From Clostridia bacterium (GTDB lineage: Bacteria > Bacillota_A > Clostridia > Oscillospirales > CAG-272): 5,838 nucleotides of DNA. Where the stretch lies: contig JAFXNX010000341.1 in assembly GCA_017529175.1 (NCBI GenBank), positions 1 through 5,838 of the forward strand. The letters run 5' to 3'. Position 1 is the stretch's first letter. Each line of letters starts with the position of its first letter. Below are positions 1 to 5,838 of this stretch, in pieces. The translations under genes were made by a program, and so were the position numbers. The notes below the pieces were generated by a model. That model saw only the letters and a list, made by a program, of their open reading frames with translations, was not told the origin of the DNA and did no database searches.

Positions 1-312
1 GAGGAGTACAAAGAAGAGCTTCACTATTCTTACGATACGGGAATGCTCTACGACCCCGAAACCAACATCAAATACGGAACGTACAAACTCTCGAAGATCT
101 ATCTTAAAGTCGGCACATGGCGCGCGGTCTACGCGGCGATGAGCGCCGGGGAGGACACTGTTCTCGGGTGGCTTGAGGACGATAGATACTCGGAAAAGTC
201 CGAACTTGCGAAGACAAAGCTTACCGTCATTCCGGACAAAGAAGCCGAGCTTTTCACAAAGCGGCTCGAAGAGACGGCCGAAAAATACAAAACGCTGTAT
301 TACGAAGATTAA
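1..312 (+). CDS. Lytic transglycosylase (SLT/GH23 domain), C-terminal fragment, 5' end outside window
   Basis: This is the last 103 codons of a gene that begins before the window; frame 1 is open from the first base to the TAA at 310-312. The segment LYDPETNIKYGTYKLSKIYL corresponds to the 'DPE.NI..G..YL' element of Slt70-like lytic transglycosylases, which cleave the MurNAc-GlcNAc bond of peptidoglycan and leave a 1,6-anhydro end. It is followed by a counterpart of the 'AAYNAG..V..WL' motif, here AAMSAGEDTVLGWL (bases 133-174), then an 'IP..E' element and a Tyr-rich tail ending KYKTLYYED, as in short single-domain clostridial members. The catalytic Glu and the GLMQ motif lie upstream and cannot be seen, nor can any signal peptide or membrane anchor. 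The Tyr and Asn of the usual YNAG motif are replaced by Met and Ser (bases 139-144). The ATG at base 43 is an internal methionine, not a start. Family assignment is fairly secure; activity is unproven. Confidence 0.82.
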   Translation, partial: EEYKEELHYSYDTGMLYDPETNIKYGTYKLSKIYLKVGTWRAVYAAMSAGEDTVLGWLEDDRYSEKSELAKTKLTVIPDKEAELFTKRLEETAEKYKTLYYED

Positions 313-321
313 CATAATTAC

Positions 322-326
322 GGAGG
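322..326 (+). promoter_or_regulatory. Ribosome binding site for the M18 aminopeptidase gene
   Basis: GGAGG lies 7 bases before the ATG at 334, in the 21-base gap after the lytic transglycosylase stop. It is a near-perfect Shine-Dalgarno sequence and fixes that start. The gap shows no hairpin or -10/-35 pair. Confidence 0.85.
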
Positions 327-333
327 AACAAAT

Positions 334-1743
334 ATGGAAAACATCAGCGCAAAAGAACTGTCCGAAAAGCTGTTTTATAAAAAGCTTCGGGCTGATGAAA
401 AATTCGACGCGTCCGATCTTGAATCCGCGGACGCATACGCAAAAGATTACGCGGTATACCTTGACAGCTCGAAGACCGAAAGAGAAGCTGTCGAGTATAC
501 TGTCGATATGCTCACCGCTTACGGATTCAAGCCGTACGTTCTCGGAATGGACGTTTACCCCGGCGACAGACTTTATGTCGTCAACAGAAACAAGAGTCTT
601 GTCGCGTTCGTTATCGGACCTGAAGGCGTATCGAACGGATTTCGTATCCTTGCCGCGCATATTGACTCCCCGCGCCTCGATCTCAAACAGCATCCGATCT
701 ATGAGGACAACGGAGTGTGCTACGCGAAAACGCATTACTACGGCGGCATAAGGAAATATCAGTGGGCAACGATTCGCCTCGCTCTTCACGGCGTCGTGAC
801 GCTCAAGGGCGGGAAAAATATAAACGTTGTGATCGGTGAAGACGACGCCGATCCGGTATTCGTTATTACCGATCTGCTTCCTCATCTTGCAAAGGATCAC
901 AACGCAAAAACTTTAGCGCAGGCGTTTTCGGGAGAAGGACTGAACGTCGTTCTTTGCGCGTCACCGTTTACGGAAGACGGAAAAGCTGCGGAAGTTGACG
1001 ACAAAGTAAAGCTCAATCTCCTTAACGAACTTTACAAAAGATACGGTATCACAGAGTCCGACCTTATCAGCGCGGAACTTTGCTTTGTTCCTGCGGGCAA
1101 AACCGTCGACGTCGGTCTTGACAGAACGCTCATCGGCGGCTACGGACACGACGACAAGGTTTGCGCTTATACTGAACTTACCGCTATGATCGAAAACCTC
1201 GACGGCTCAAATTCCCTCATGTGCGTATTTGCGGACAAAGAGGAGACCGGAAGCGACGGACCGACAGGTATGCAGGGAAGACTTATGATAGATATAATCG
1301 ACGAAGTATCGCGCTCGCTCGGATGCGATCCGGTGATAGTCAGAGCAAAGTCAAAGTGCCTATCCGCAGACGTTGCGGCGGCGTTCGATCCCTCGTATCC
1401 CGACGTGTATGAAAAAGAAAATTCCGCGCTTCTTTCGTGCGGAGTTGCCGTTGCGAAGTACACAGGCTCCGGCGGTAAGTATTCGACAAACGACTGTCCC
1501 GCCGAGTTTATGGAAGAGATAAGGACTCTTCTTGACGAGGGCGGCGTTCTCTGGCAGACCACGGAGCTCGGCAAAGTCGACGCGGGCGGCGGCGGTACCG
1601 TTGCAAAGTACATTTCAAGATACAATATCGACACGCTCGATATAGGCGTTCCCGTGCTTTCGATGCACGCGCCGTTCGAGGTCGTATCAAAATATGACGT
1701 TTACAGCGCGCACAGAGCATTTTCGGAATTCTGCAAAGGATAA
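334..1743 (+). CDS. apeA: M18 family zinc aminopeptidase (aspartyl aminopeptidase-like)
   Basis: The 469-residue product is a cytosolic dinuclear-zinc exopeptidase that removes N-terminal residues from peptides. M18 enzymes often prefer acidic residues, but substrate preference cannot be read from sequence. The expected metal-site residues are all present: H109 in AAHIDSPRLDLK, D273 in GYGHDDKVCAYT, the E303-E304 pair in DKEETGS (general base and ligand), D346 in LSADVAAAFDP and H445 in the C-terminal SMHAPFEV. The DVAAAFDPSYPDVYEK stretch, with Ala where eukaryotic aspartyl aminopeptidases have 'AHA', fits the bacterial ApeA type. Length is typical of the family and no signal peptide is seen. 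The ATG start is supported by the GGAGG at 322-326. The gene ends in TAA three bases before prfA, so the two are probably translationally coupled. Its likely role is peptide turnover; the link to its neighbours is by operon position only. Confidence 0.93.
   Translation: MENISAKELSEKLFYKKLRADEKFDASDLESADAYAKDYAVYLDSSKTEREAVEYTVDMLTAYGFKPYVLGMDVYPGDRLYVVNRNKSLVAFVIGPEGVSNGFRILAAHIDSPRLDLKQHPIYEDNGVCYAKTHYYGGIRKYQWATIRLALHGVVTLKGGKNINVVIGEDDADPVFVITDLLPHLAKDHNAKTLAQAFSGEGLNVVLCASPFTEDGKAAEVDDKVKLNLLNELYKRYGITESDLISAELCFVPAGKTVDVGLDRTLIGGYGHDDKVCAYTELTAMIENLDGSNSLMCVFADKEETGSDGPTGMQGRLMIDIIDEVSRSLGCDPVIVRAKSKCLSADVAAAFDPSYPDVYEKENSALLSCGVAVAKYTGSGGKYSTNDCPAEFMEEIRTLLDEGGVLWQTTELGKVDAGGGGTVAKYISRYNIDTLDIGVPVLSMHAPFEVVSKYDVYSAHRAFSEFCKG
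1735..1740 (+). promoter_or_regulatory. Ribosome binding site for prfA, inside the end of the aminopeptidase gene
   Basis: AAAGGA ends 6 bases before the prfA ATG at 1747 and overlaps the last codons (Lys-Gly) of the aminopeptidase gene. It is weaker than the GGAGG sites elsewhere in the window. Only 3 bases separate the upstream TAA from the ATG, which suggests that ribosomes finishing the aminopeptidase help start prfA. Confidence 0.6.
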
Positions 1744-1746
1744 AAT

Positions 1747-2820
1747 ATGATAAACAGACTGAAAGAGGCCGAACTGCGCTATACGTCGCTCGAGGAAGCG
1801 ATAGCCTCTCCCGAGACGCTCTCCGATATGGATAAGTATACGAAGCTTATGAAGGAATACAAATCCATGACGCCTCTCATAGAAAAGTACAGGGAATACG
1901 TGAGAGTGTCCTCTGACGCCGAAGACGCAAAGGAGCTCATGGATTCAGAGCGCGATCCCGAGATGAGGTCGCTTGCGGAAGAAGAGTATTTTTCGTGCCG
2001 TGAAGCGCTCGGAAGAATAGAAGAGGAACTCAAAATTCTTTTGCTTCCGAAGGACCCGAACGACGATAAAAACGTTATCGTCGAGATCAGAGCGGGAGCC
2101 GGAGGCGAGGAAGCGGCGCTCTTTGCCGGAGACCTTTACAGAATGTATACGATGTATGCCGACGTAAAGAAGTTCAAAACAGAGCGGATCAGCTTCAATG
2201 AAACGGGGCTCGGAGGTTTCAAAGAGATCACCTTTATGGTAACCGGAGAAGGAGCTTATTCACGATATAAGCACGAGAGCGGAGTACACAGAGTCCAAAG
2301 AGTTCCGGTCACCGAGTCGTCCGGAAGGATACAGACGTCGACCGCTACCGTCGCCGTTCTTCCGGAGGCGGAGGACGTCGAGATCGAGATAAATCCCGCC
2401 GACCTTGAGATCGAAACAATCAAAAGCAGCGGCGCGGGCGGACAGCATATAAACAAGACGGAGTCCGCGATAAGGTTGATACATAAGCCGAGCGGGATCG
2501 TCGTAGAGTGTCAGGACGAGAGAAGCCAGTTCAAGAACAAGGACAAAGCTATGAAGCTTCTGAAGACGAAGCTCTACGATATAAAACAACGCGAGCAGAA
2601 TGAAAAGATCGCGTCGGAGAGAAAGAGCCAGGTCGGTACCGGAGACCGGAGTGAAAGGATAAGGACTTATAATTTCCCGCAAGGCAGAGTCACCGACCAC
2701 AGAATAGGTCTTACTCTCTATTCTCTCGAGAGCTTTTTGAACGGCGATATCGACGGGATGATAGACGCTCTCGCGACCGCGGAGAACGCGGAGAGACTCA
2801 AAGGCTCGCAGACTGACTGA
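1747..2820 (+). CDS. prfA: Peptide chain release factor 1 (RF1)
   Basis: The 357-residue product recognises UAA and UAG in the ribosomal A site and triggers hydrolysis of peptidyl-tRNA. The N-terminal part is a helical PCRF domain, followed by the family element RAGAGGEEAALFAGDLYRMY. The stop-codon reading tripeptide is P187-V188-T189 in RVPVTESSGRIQTS; this PxT motif marks RF1, whereas RF2 has SPF. The catalytic loop G231-G232-Q233 lies in GAGGQHINKTESAIR; its Gln is the residue that PrmC methylates. The C-terminal region (RSERIRTYNFPQGRVTDHRI) is also typical. Length is close to E. coli RF1, the frame is intact, and the gene ends in TGA. It sits 3 bases after the aminopeptidase gene and 14 bases before tsaC. 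A prmC gene, often directly downstream of prfA, is not there. RF1 itself does not read UGA, so the TGA stops in this window imply an RF2 gene elsewhere. Confidence 0.98.
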   Translation: MINRLKEAELRYTSLEEAIASPETLSDMDKYTKLMKEYKSMTPLIEKYREYVRVSSDAEDAKELMDSERDPEMRSLAEEEYFSCREALGRIEEELKILLLPKDPNDDKNVIVEIRAGAGGEEAALFAGDLYRMYTMYADVKKFKTERISFNETGLGGFKEITFMVTGEGAYSRYKHESGVHRVQRVPVTESSGRIQTSTATVAVLPEAEDVEIEINPADLEIETIKSSGAGGQHINKTESAIRLIHKPSGIVVECQDERSQFKNKDKAMKLLKTKLYDIKQREQNEKIASERKSQVGTGDRSERIRTYNFPQGRVTDHRIGLTLYSLESFLNGDIDGMIDALATAENAERLKGSQTD

Positions 2821-2825
2821 AAAAC

Positions 2826-2829
2826 GGAG
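2826..2829 (+). promoter_or_regulatory. Ribosome binding site supporting the TTG start of tsaC
   Basis: GGAG lies 5 bases before the TTG at 2835, within the 14-base gap after prfA. No ATG or GTG in this frame precedes the conserved YrdC motifs at a workable position, so this site decides the start. Confidence 0.7.
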
Positions 2830-2834
2830 TAAAA

Positions 2835-3863
2835 TTGAAAACAGAGATATATAAGCTCGGCGTCGGATGCGACGACGAGGTGTTTGAAAAATGCGGTGAA
2901 ATTATCCGCCGCCGCGGCGTCGTCGCGTTCCCGACAGAAACCGTATACGGGCTCGGCGTAGGCGCGCTCTCGGGCGAGTGCGTTCCGAAGGTATTTGAGG
3001 CGAAGGGAAGACCGTCTGACAATCCGTTGATAGTTCATATCGCATATCCGGATGATGCCGCACTTGTCGCAGAAACTTCGCGTGAGTTTTTTGAACTTGC
3101 ACAGCGCTTTATGCCGGGACCGCTCACTGTCATAATGCCGAAAAAGGATATAGTACCGTATGAAGTTACGGCGGGGCTTGACAGCGTGGGGATCAGGTGT
3201 CCCTCGCACGACGCGGCGCACAGACTGATCCTTGCCGCGGGAGTGCCGATAGCGGCTCCGTCCGCGAATATTTCCGGCGCTCCGTCGCCGACTTCCTTTG
3301 AACACGTTTACCGCGATATGAACGGAAAAGTCGACGCTATAATCGACGGCGGAGAGTGCGATTTCGGACTTGAATCAACTGTTATATTACTGGACGGCAA
3401 AAGCGCGAGGATACTTCGGCCCGGCGCCGTGACAAAAGAGGACCTGCTCGAAGTGCTCGAATCGGTGACGGTGGACCCCGCGGTGAAAGACCCCGCGGCA
3501 GCGTCTTCAAGACCGGCATCTCCCGGAATGAAGTACAAACACTACGCCCCCGCAGCGGAGTTCAGACTGATCGACTCAAACGCCGGAGCCTTCCGTGATT
3601 ACGTCAATTCGCTGAGCGGAAACGTAGGCGTCATCTGCCTTGAAAGCGAGTCGTCCGGATTTACTTGTAAATGTAAATACACGATCAGCGAAGAGCACAG
3701 TGTAAAAGAACTGTGTCACAAACTGTTTTCCATATTCAGAAGAGCGGATGACGACGGGATCGAAATACTGTGTTCAAGACTCCCCGACGACAGCGGAGCG
3801 GGACTTGCCCTTTACAACAGAATGATAAGGGCTGCGGGAAACAGAATAATACGTCTTGACTGA
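2835..3863 (+). CDS. tsaC: L-threonylcarbamoyladenylate synthase, long Sua5/YwlC type
   Basis: The 342-residue product makes threonylcarbamoyl-AMP from threonine, bicarbonate and ATP, the first step of t6A formation at tRNA position 37 for ANN-codon decoding; TsaD, TsaB and TsaE complete the reaction elsewhere. The YrdC domain covers about residues 10-200 and shows FPTETVYGLG (32-41), AKGRPSDNPLIVHI (K57, R59) and SANISG (143-148). A linker ends in SPGMKYKHYAP (from 229), the hallmark joining YrdC to the C-terminal Sua5 domain, which runs to the end and includes a GLALYNRMIRAA element. This makes it the long form, unlike short E. coli TsaC. The start is TTG, chosen because it has GGAG 5 bases upstream and gives the usual M.T.I..L opening. 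It follows prfA by 14 bases, a common Firmicutes pairing. The linker holds a small duplication, described separately. It could equally be named ywlC or sua5; function is confident. Confidence 0.95.
   Translation: MKTEIYKLGVGCDDEVFEKCGEIIRRRGVVAFPTETVYGLGVGALSGECVPKVFEAKGRPSDNPLIVHIAYPDDAALVAETSREFFELAQRFMPGPLTVIMPKKDIVPYEVTAGLDSVGIRCPSHDAAHRLILAAGVPIAAPSANISGAPSPTSFEHVYRDMNGKVDAIIDGGECDFGLESTVILLDGKSARILRPGAVTKEDLLEVLESVTVDPAVKDPAAASSRPASPGMKYKHYAPAAEFRLIDSNAGAFRDYVNSLSGNVGVICLESESSGFTCKCKYTISEEHSVKELCHKLFSIFRRADDDGIEILCSRLPDDSGAGLALYNRMIRAAGNRIIRLD
3474..3498 (+). repeat. Short 15-base tandem duplication in the Sua5 interdomain linker
   Basis: GACCCCGCGG occurs at 3474-3483 and again at 3489-3498, offset by 15 bases (five codons). 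It encodes DPAVK followed by DPAAA at residues 214-223, in the linker between the YrdC and Sua5 domains. The in-frame period and flexible location suggest a tolerated duplication, but at 10 bases it could be chance. Confidence 0.4.
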
Positions 3864-3864
3864 C

Positions 3865-3869
3865 GGAGG
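3865..3869 (+). promoter_or_regulatory. Ribosome binding site for the topoisomerase A-subunit gene
   Basis: GGAGG, continuing as GGAGGAG, starts one base after the tsaC TGA and ends 4 bases before the ATG at 3874. It supports that start and leaves only a 10-base gap, so the two genes are almost certainly co-transcribed. Confidence 0.82.
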
Positions 3870-3873
3870 AGAT

Positions 3874-5838
3874 ATGGCAAAGAAAAAAGCAAAGAATGAA
3901 ATAAAGCAATACGTTGAGCCGGCGCCGCACGATCAGCTGATAACCGAGACTATAGAGCGAAACTATATGCCTTACGTTATGAGCGTTATCATTTCGCGCG
4001 CGATCCCCGAGATCGACGGGTTCAAGCCCGCTCACCGTAAGATCTTATATACGATGTATAAAATGGGACTGATGTCCGGACCGAGAGCTAAAAGCTCAAA
4101 GATCGTCGGACAGACCATGACTCTCAATCCTCACGGCGACGCTTCAATTTACGATACCATGGTGCGCCTTGCGCGGGGAAACGAGTCTCTGCTTCATCCG
4201 TTCATTGATTCTAAAGGGTCGTTCGGTAAACAGTACAGCCGCGATATGGCATACGCGGCGTCGCGTTATACCGAGGCGAAGCTCGATCCTTTCTGTGCAG
4301 AACTTTTCGGAGGCATAGACAGAAACGCGGTTGATTTTGTCCCTAATTTTGATAACACCACGACGGAACCGACTCTTCTTCCGACGTCTTTTCCGAATAT
4401 CCTCGTATCCCCTAACATGGGAATAGCCGTCGGTATGGCGTCTAATATATGCTCGTTCAATCTGTCGGAAGTCTGCGACGGAGCGATAGCGCTTCTCAAA
4501 AATCCGAATACTTCTCTTGAAAAGCTAATGGGTATCATCAAAGCGCCGGATTTCCCGGGCGGCGGTTCTCTTATCTACAACAGAGAAGAGCTGACGAAAA
4601 TATTTGAGACGGGACGCGGCAGCGTCAGACTTCGCGCGAAGTATTCGTATGACAAGGAAAACAGCTGCATTGACGTTTTGCAGATACCGTATTCCACCTC
4701 GATCGAGCAGATAATCAAAAAGCTTACCGATCTTATGAAAGACGGGAAGGTCAAAGAGATAACAGACGTTCGCGACGAGATCGACCTCAACGGATTCAAA
4801 CTCACGATCGACGTCAAGCGTGGGACGGATCCCGAACTTCTTATGAAGAAGCTTTATAAGCTGACGCCTCTCGAAGATGATTTCGGCTGCAACTTCAACG
4901 TATTGATAGATTCAGCGCCGAAACAGCTCGGCGTAGTCGGGATCCTTAAAGAATGGATCGCTTTCCGTCTCGGATGTGTGAAGCGTGTGCTCGAATTCGA
5001 TCTTCAGAAGAAGCGCGACAAGCTGCACTTGCTCGTAGGACTCGGAAAGGTCCTTCTCGATATTGATAAAGCGATAAAGATAGTCCGCGAAACGGAAAAA
5101 GAATCGGACGTCGTTCCGCGCCTTATGGAGGGCTTCCGTATAGATCAGGTGCAGGCGGAGTATATCGCCGAAATAAAACTTCGTCATCTGAACAGAGAGT
5201 ATATAATCAACAGGATCAAAGAGATCGAAAGTCTTCGCGCGGAGATCGCAGAGATCGAAGAAATACTGAATGACGAACTCAAACTGCGCGCATACGTCTC
5301 AAAAGAGCTTGCCGAAGTCAAAAAGCAATACGGCATCCCGAGAAAGACTCAAATCCTTTACGAAGATGAGATCGACACCGAACCGATAGTTGAAGAGACG
5401 GAGAATTACAACGTCCGCATCGTATTCACAAAGGGCGGTTATTTCAAGAAGATAACGTTCCTCTCTCTTCGCGGCAACGATGAGCAAAAGCTCAAGGACG
5501 GAGACGAGATCCTTTATACAGCCGACACGGAGAACATAAAAGACATTATGGTGTTTACCGACAAGTGTCAGGTGTATAAAACGTCACTCTCCGTATTCGA
5601 TACGGTGAAATCATCGTCCTTCGGTGAATTTCTCGCACCGAAGCTGAATTTTGACGAAGACGAGCGCCCCGTGATGGTGCATCTTATACCGGACAACGTT
5701 TCAAAGGAAAAAATAGTGTTTATCTTTGAAAACGGAAAAGGCGTTAAAGTACCGCTTTCAGCGTATGAGACAAAGGCCAACCGCCGCCGTCTGACAGGCG
5801 CTTACAGCTCTGCATCTCCCATCGCGGGTATCGTTTAC
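3874..5838 (+). CDS. parC: Type IIA DNA topoisomerase A subunit (ParC/GyrA family, topoisomerase IV-like), 3' end outside window
   Basis: The frame stays open for 655 codons to the right edge, so the C-terminus is missing. This subunit cuts and rejoins both DNA strands and works with an ATPase B subunit (ParE/GyrB), which is not in the window. After a Lys-rich start come NYMPYVMSVIISRAIPEIDG (30-49), KPAHRKILYTM and NPHGDASIYDTMVR (85-98). The catalytic pair R131-Y132 lies in AASRYTEAK; Y132 makes the covalent link to DNA. The element LPTSFPNILV and then GIAVGMASNI follow. A helical coiled-coil arm covers about 430-490 and ends ELAEVKKQYGIPRKTQI. The C-terminal beta-blade region begins near 510 with VRIVFTKGGYFKKI; a second blade is cut by the edge. 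Where gyrases carry the GyrA box (QRRGGKG-like), blade 1 reads RGNDEQKLKDGD (533-544). This favours a topoisomerase IV-like paralogue over true gyrase, though 'gyrA-like' remains possible. The family is certain; the parC name is tentative. Confidence 0.9.
   Translation, partial: MAKKKAKNEIKQYVEPAPHDQLITETIERNYMPYVMSVIISRAIPEIDGFKPAHRKILYTMYKMGLMSGPRAKSSKIVGQTMTLNPHGDASIYDTMVRLARGNESLLHPFIDSKGSFGKQYSRDMAYAASRYTEAKLDPFCAELFGGIDRNAVDFVPNFDNTTTEPTLLPTSFPNILVSPNMGIAVGMASNICSFNLSEVCDGAIALLKNPNTSLEKLMGIIKAPDFPGGGSLIYNREELTKIFETGRGSVRLRAKYSYDKENSCIDVLQIPYSTSIEQIIKKLTDLMKDGKVKEITDVRDEIDLNGFKLTIDVKRGTDPELLMKKLYKLTPLEDDFGCNFNVLIDSAPKQLGVVGILKEWIAFRLGCVKRVLEFDLQKKRDKLHLLVGLGKVLLDIDKAIKIVRETEKESDVVPRLMEGFRIDQVQAEYIAEIKLRHLNREYIINRIKEIESLRAEIAEIEEILNDELKLRAYVSKELAEVKKQYGIPRKTQILYEDEIDTEPIVEETENYNVRIVFTKGGYFKKITFLSLRGNDEQKLKDGDEILYTADTENIKDIMVFTDKCQVYKTSLSVFDTVKSSSFGEFLAPKLNFDEDERPVMVHLIPDNVSKEKIVFIFENGKGVKVPLSAYETKANRRRLTGAYSSASPIAGIVY

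Larger units (their letters stand above)
1..5838 (+). other. Probable single co-directional operon segment
   Basis: All five genes point the same way with gaps of 21, 3, 14 and 10 bases, each start having its own Shine-Dalgarno sequence. None of the gaps contains a stem-loop with a T run or a plausible promoter. The promoter must therefore lie left of the window or inside a gene, and the terminator to the right. Co-transcription is inferred from spacing only. Confidence 0.7.

Noticed and set aside
173..751. Plus-strand open frame of 192 codons overlapping the first two genes in another frame
   Set aside because: It is Arg/Ser/Thr-rich, overlaps both the transglycosylase tail and the M18 start, and has no conserved motif. 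The frames of the recognised proteins explain the region.
1167..1634. Minus-strand open frame of 155 codons inside the aminopeptidase gene
   Set aside because: It is fully antisense to conserved M18 metal-site sequence and is rich in Ser and Pro, as expected from a shadow frame. No family resemblance.
2260..2700. Minus-strand open frame of 146 codons inside prfA
   Set aside because: It is antisense to the conserved GGQ and PxT regions of RF1 and has no motif of its own.
2718..3305. Minus-strand open frame of 195 codons across the prfA/tsaC junction
   Set aside because: It lies opposite two well-supported genes, has an Arg/Ser-rich composition with no recognisable motif, and shows no ribosome binding site that I could identify. 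It is an antisense shadow.
3696..3715. Inverted repeat CACAGT / ACTGTG with an 8-base loop, considered as a terminator or operator
   Set aside because: It lies within the conserved Sua5 C-terminal domain, the stem is only 6 base pairs and no T run follows. Probably chance.
4261..4290. Possible intein or intron insertion at the catalytic tyrosine, a known insertion site in some gyrA genes
   Set aside because: The reading frame passes straight through R131-Y132 with no insertion.
5215..5262. Repeated GAGATCG units, considered as a DNA repeat or binding array
   Set aside because: They encode the Glu/Ile-rich coiled-coil arm of the topoisomerase (EIESLRAEIAEIEEIL). The repetition follows from the heptad-like protein sequence.
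1..5838. Defence island, mobile element, CRISPR, riboswitch or other undescribed system
   Set aside because: All five genes are recognisable housekeeping families, gaps are at most 21 bases, and no repeats or transfer-type composition shifts are evident by eye.

Overview
The window is a stretch of ordinary chromosome with five genes, all on the + strand. The gaps between them are only 21, 3, 14 and 10 bases. The first gene enters from the left edge already in progress, and the last one runs off the right edge still open. There is no room for a promoter or terminator between any pair, so the simplest reading is one co-transcribed run. I see no RNA gene, mobile element, CRISPR array, integrase or toxin-antitoxin pair, and no non-coding stretch longer than 21 bases.

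From left to right the genes are: (1) the C-terminal end of a lytic transglycosylase (SLT / GH23 fold), a peptidoglycan-cleaving enzyme; (2) a complete M18-family zinc aminopeptidase with all expected metal ligands; (3) prfA, peptide chain release factor 1, with its PxT stop-codon-reading tripeptide and GGQ loop; (4) a full-length Sua5/YwlC-type L-threonylcarbamoyladenylate synthase with an inferred TTG start, which begins t6A37 tRNA modification; (5) the first 655 residues of a type IIA topoisomerase A subunit. The fifth belongs to the ParC/GyrA family but has a divergent DNA-gate region and no recognisable GyrA box in its first C-terminal blade.

The organism is probably a Firmicute of class Clostridia, perhaps a gut-type Oscillospirales or related lineage. 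The evidence is strong GGAGG-type ribosome binding sites, the long Sua5 form next to prfA, the style of the short lytic transglycosylase C-terminus, and a topoisomerase A subunit of the SKGSFGKQYSRDMAYAASRYTE type, which I recall from clostridial genomes. This placement is inference from family resemblance, not from a search. Base composition is roughly balanced by eye and even across the window, with no sign of recent transfer.

Functionally the run mixes wall turnover, peptide recycling, translation termination, tRNA modification for ANN decoding, and DNA topology. prfA and tsaC are a common pair in Firmicutes, but the usual partner prmC, the methylase acting on the release factor GGQ glutamine, is not between them here. 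I found no convincing undescribed system. The observations most worth a second look are the divergent topoisomerase A subunit and the altered substrate-groove motif of the lytic transglycosylase.
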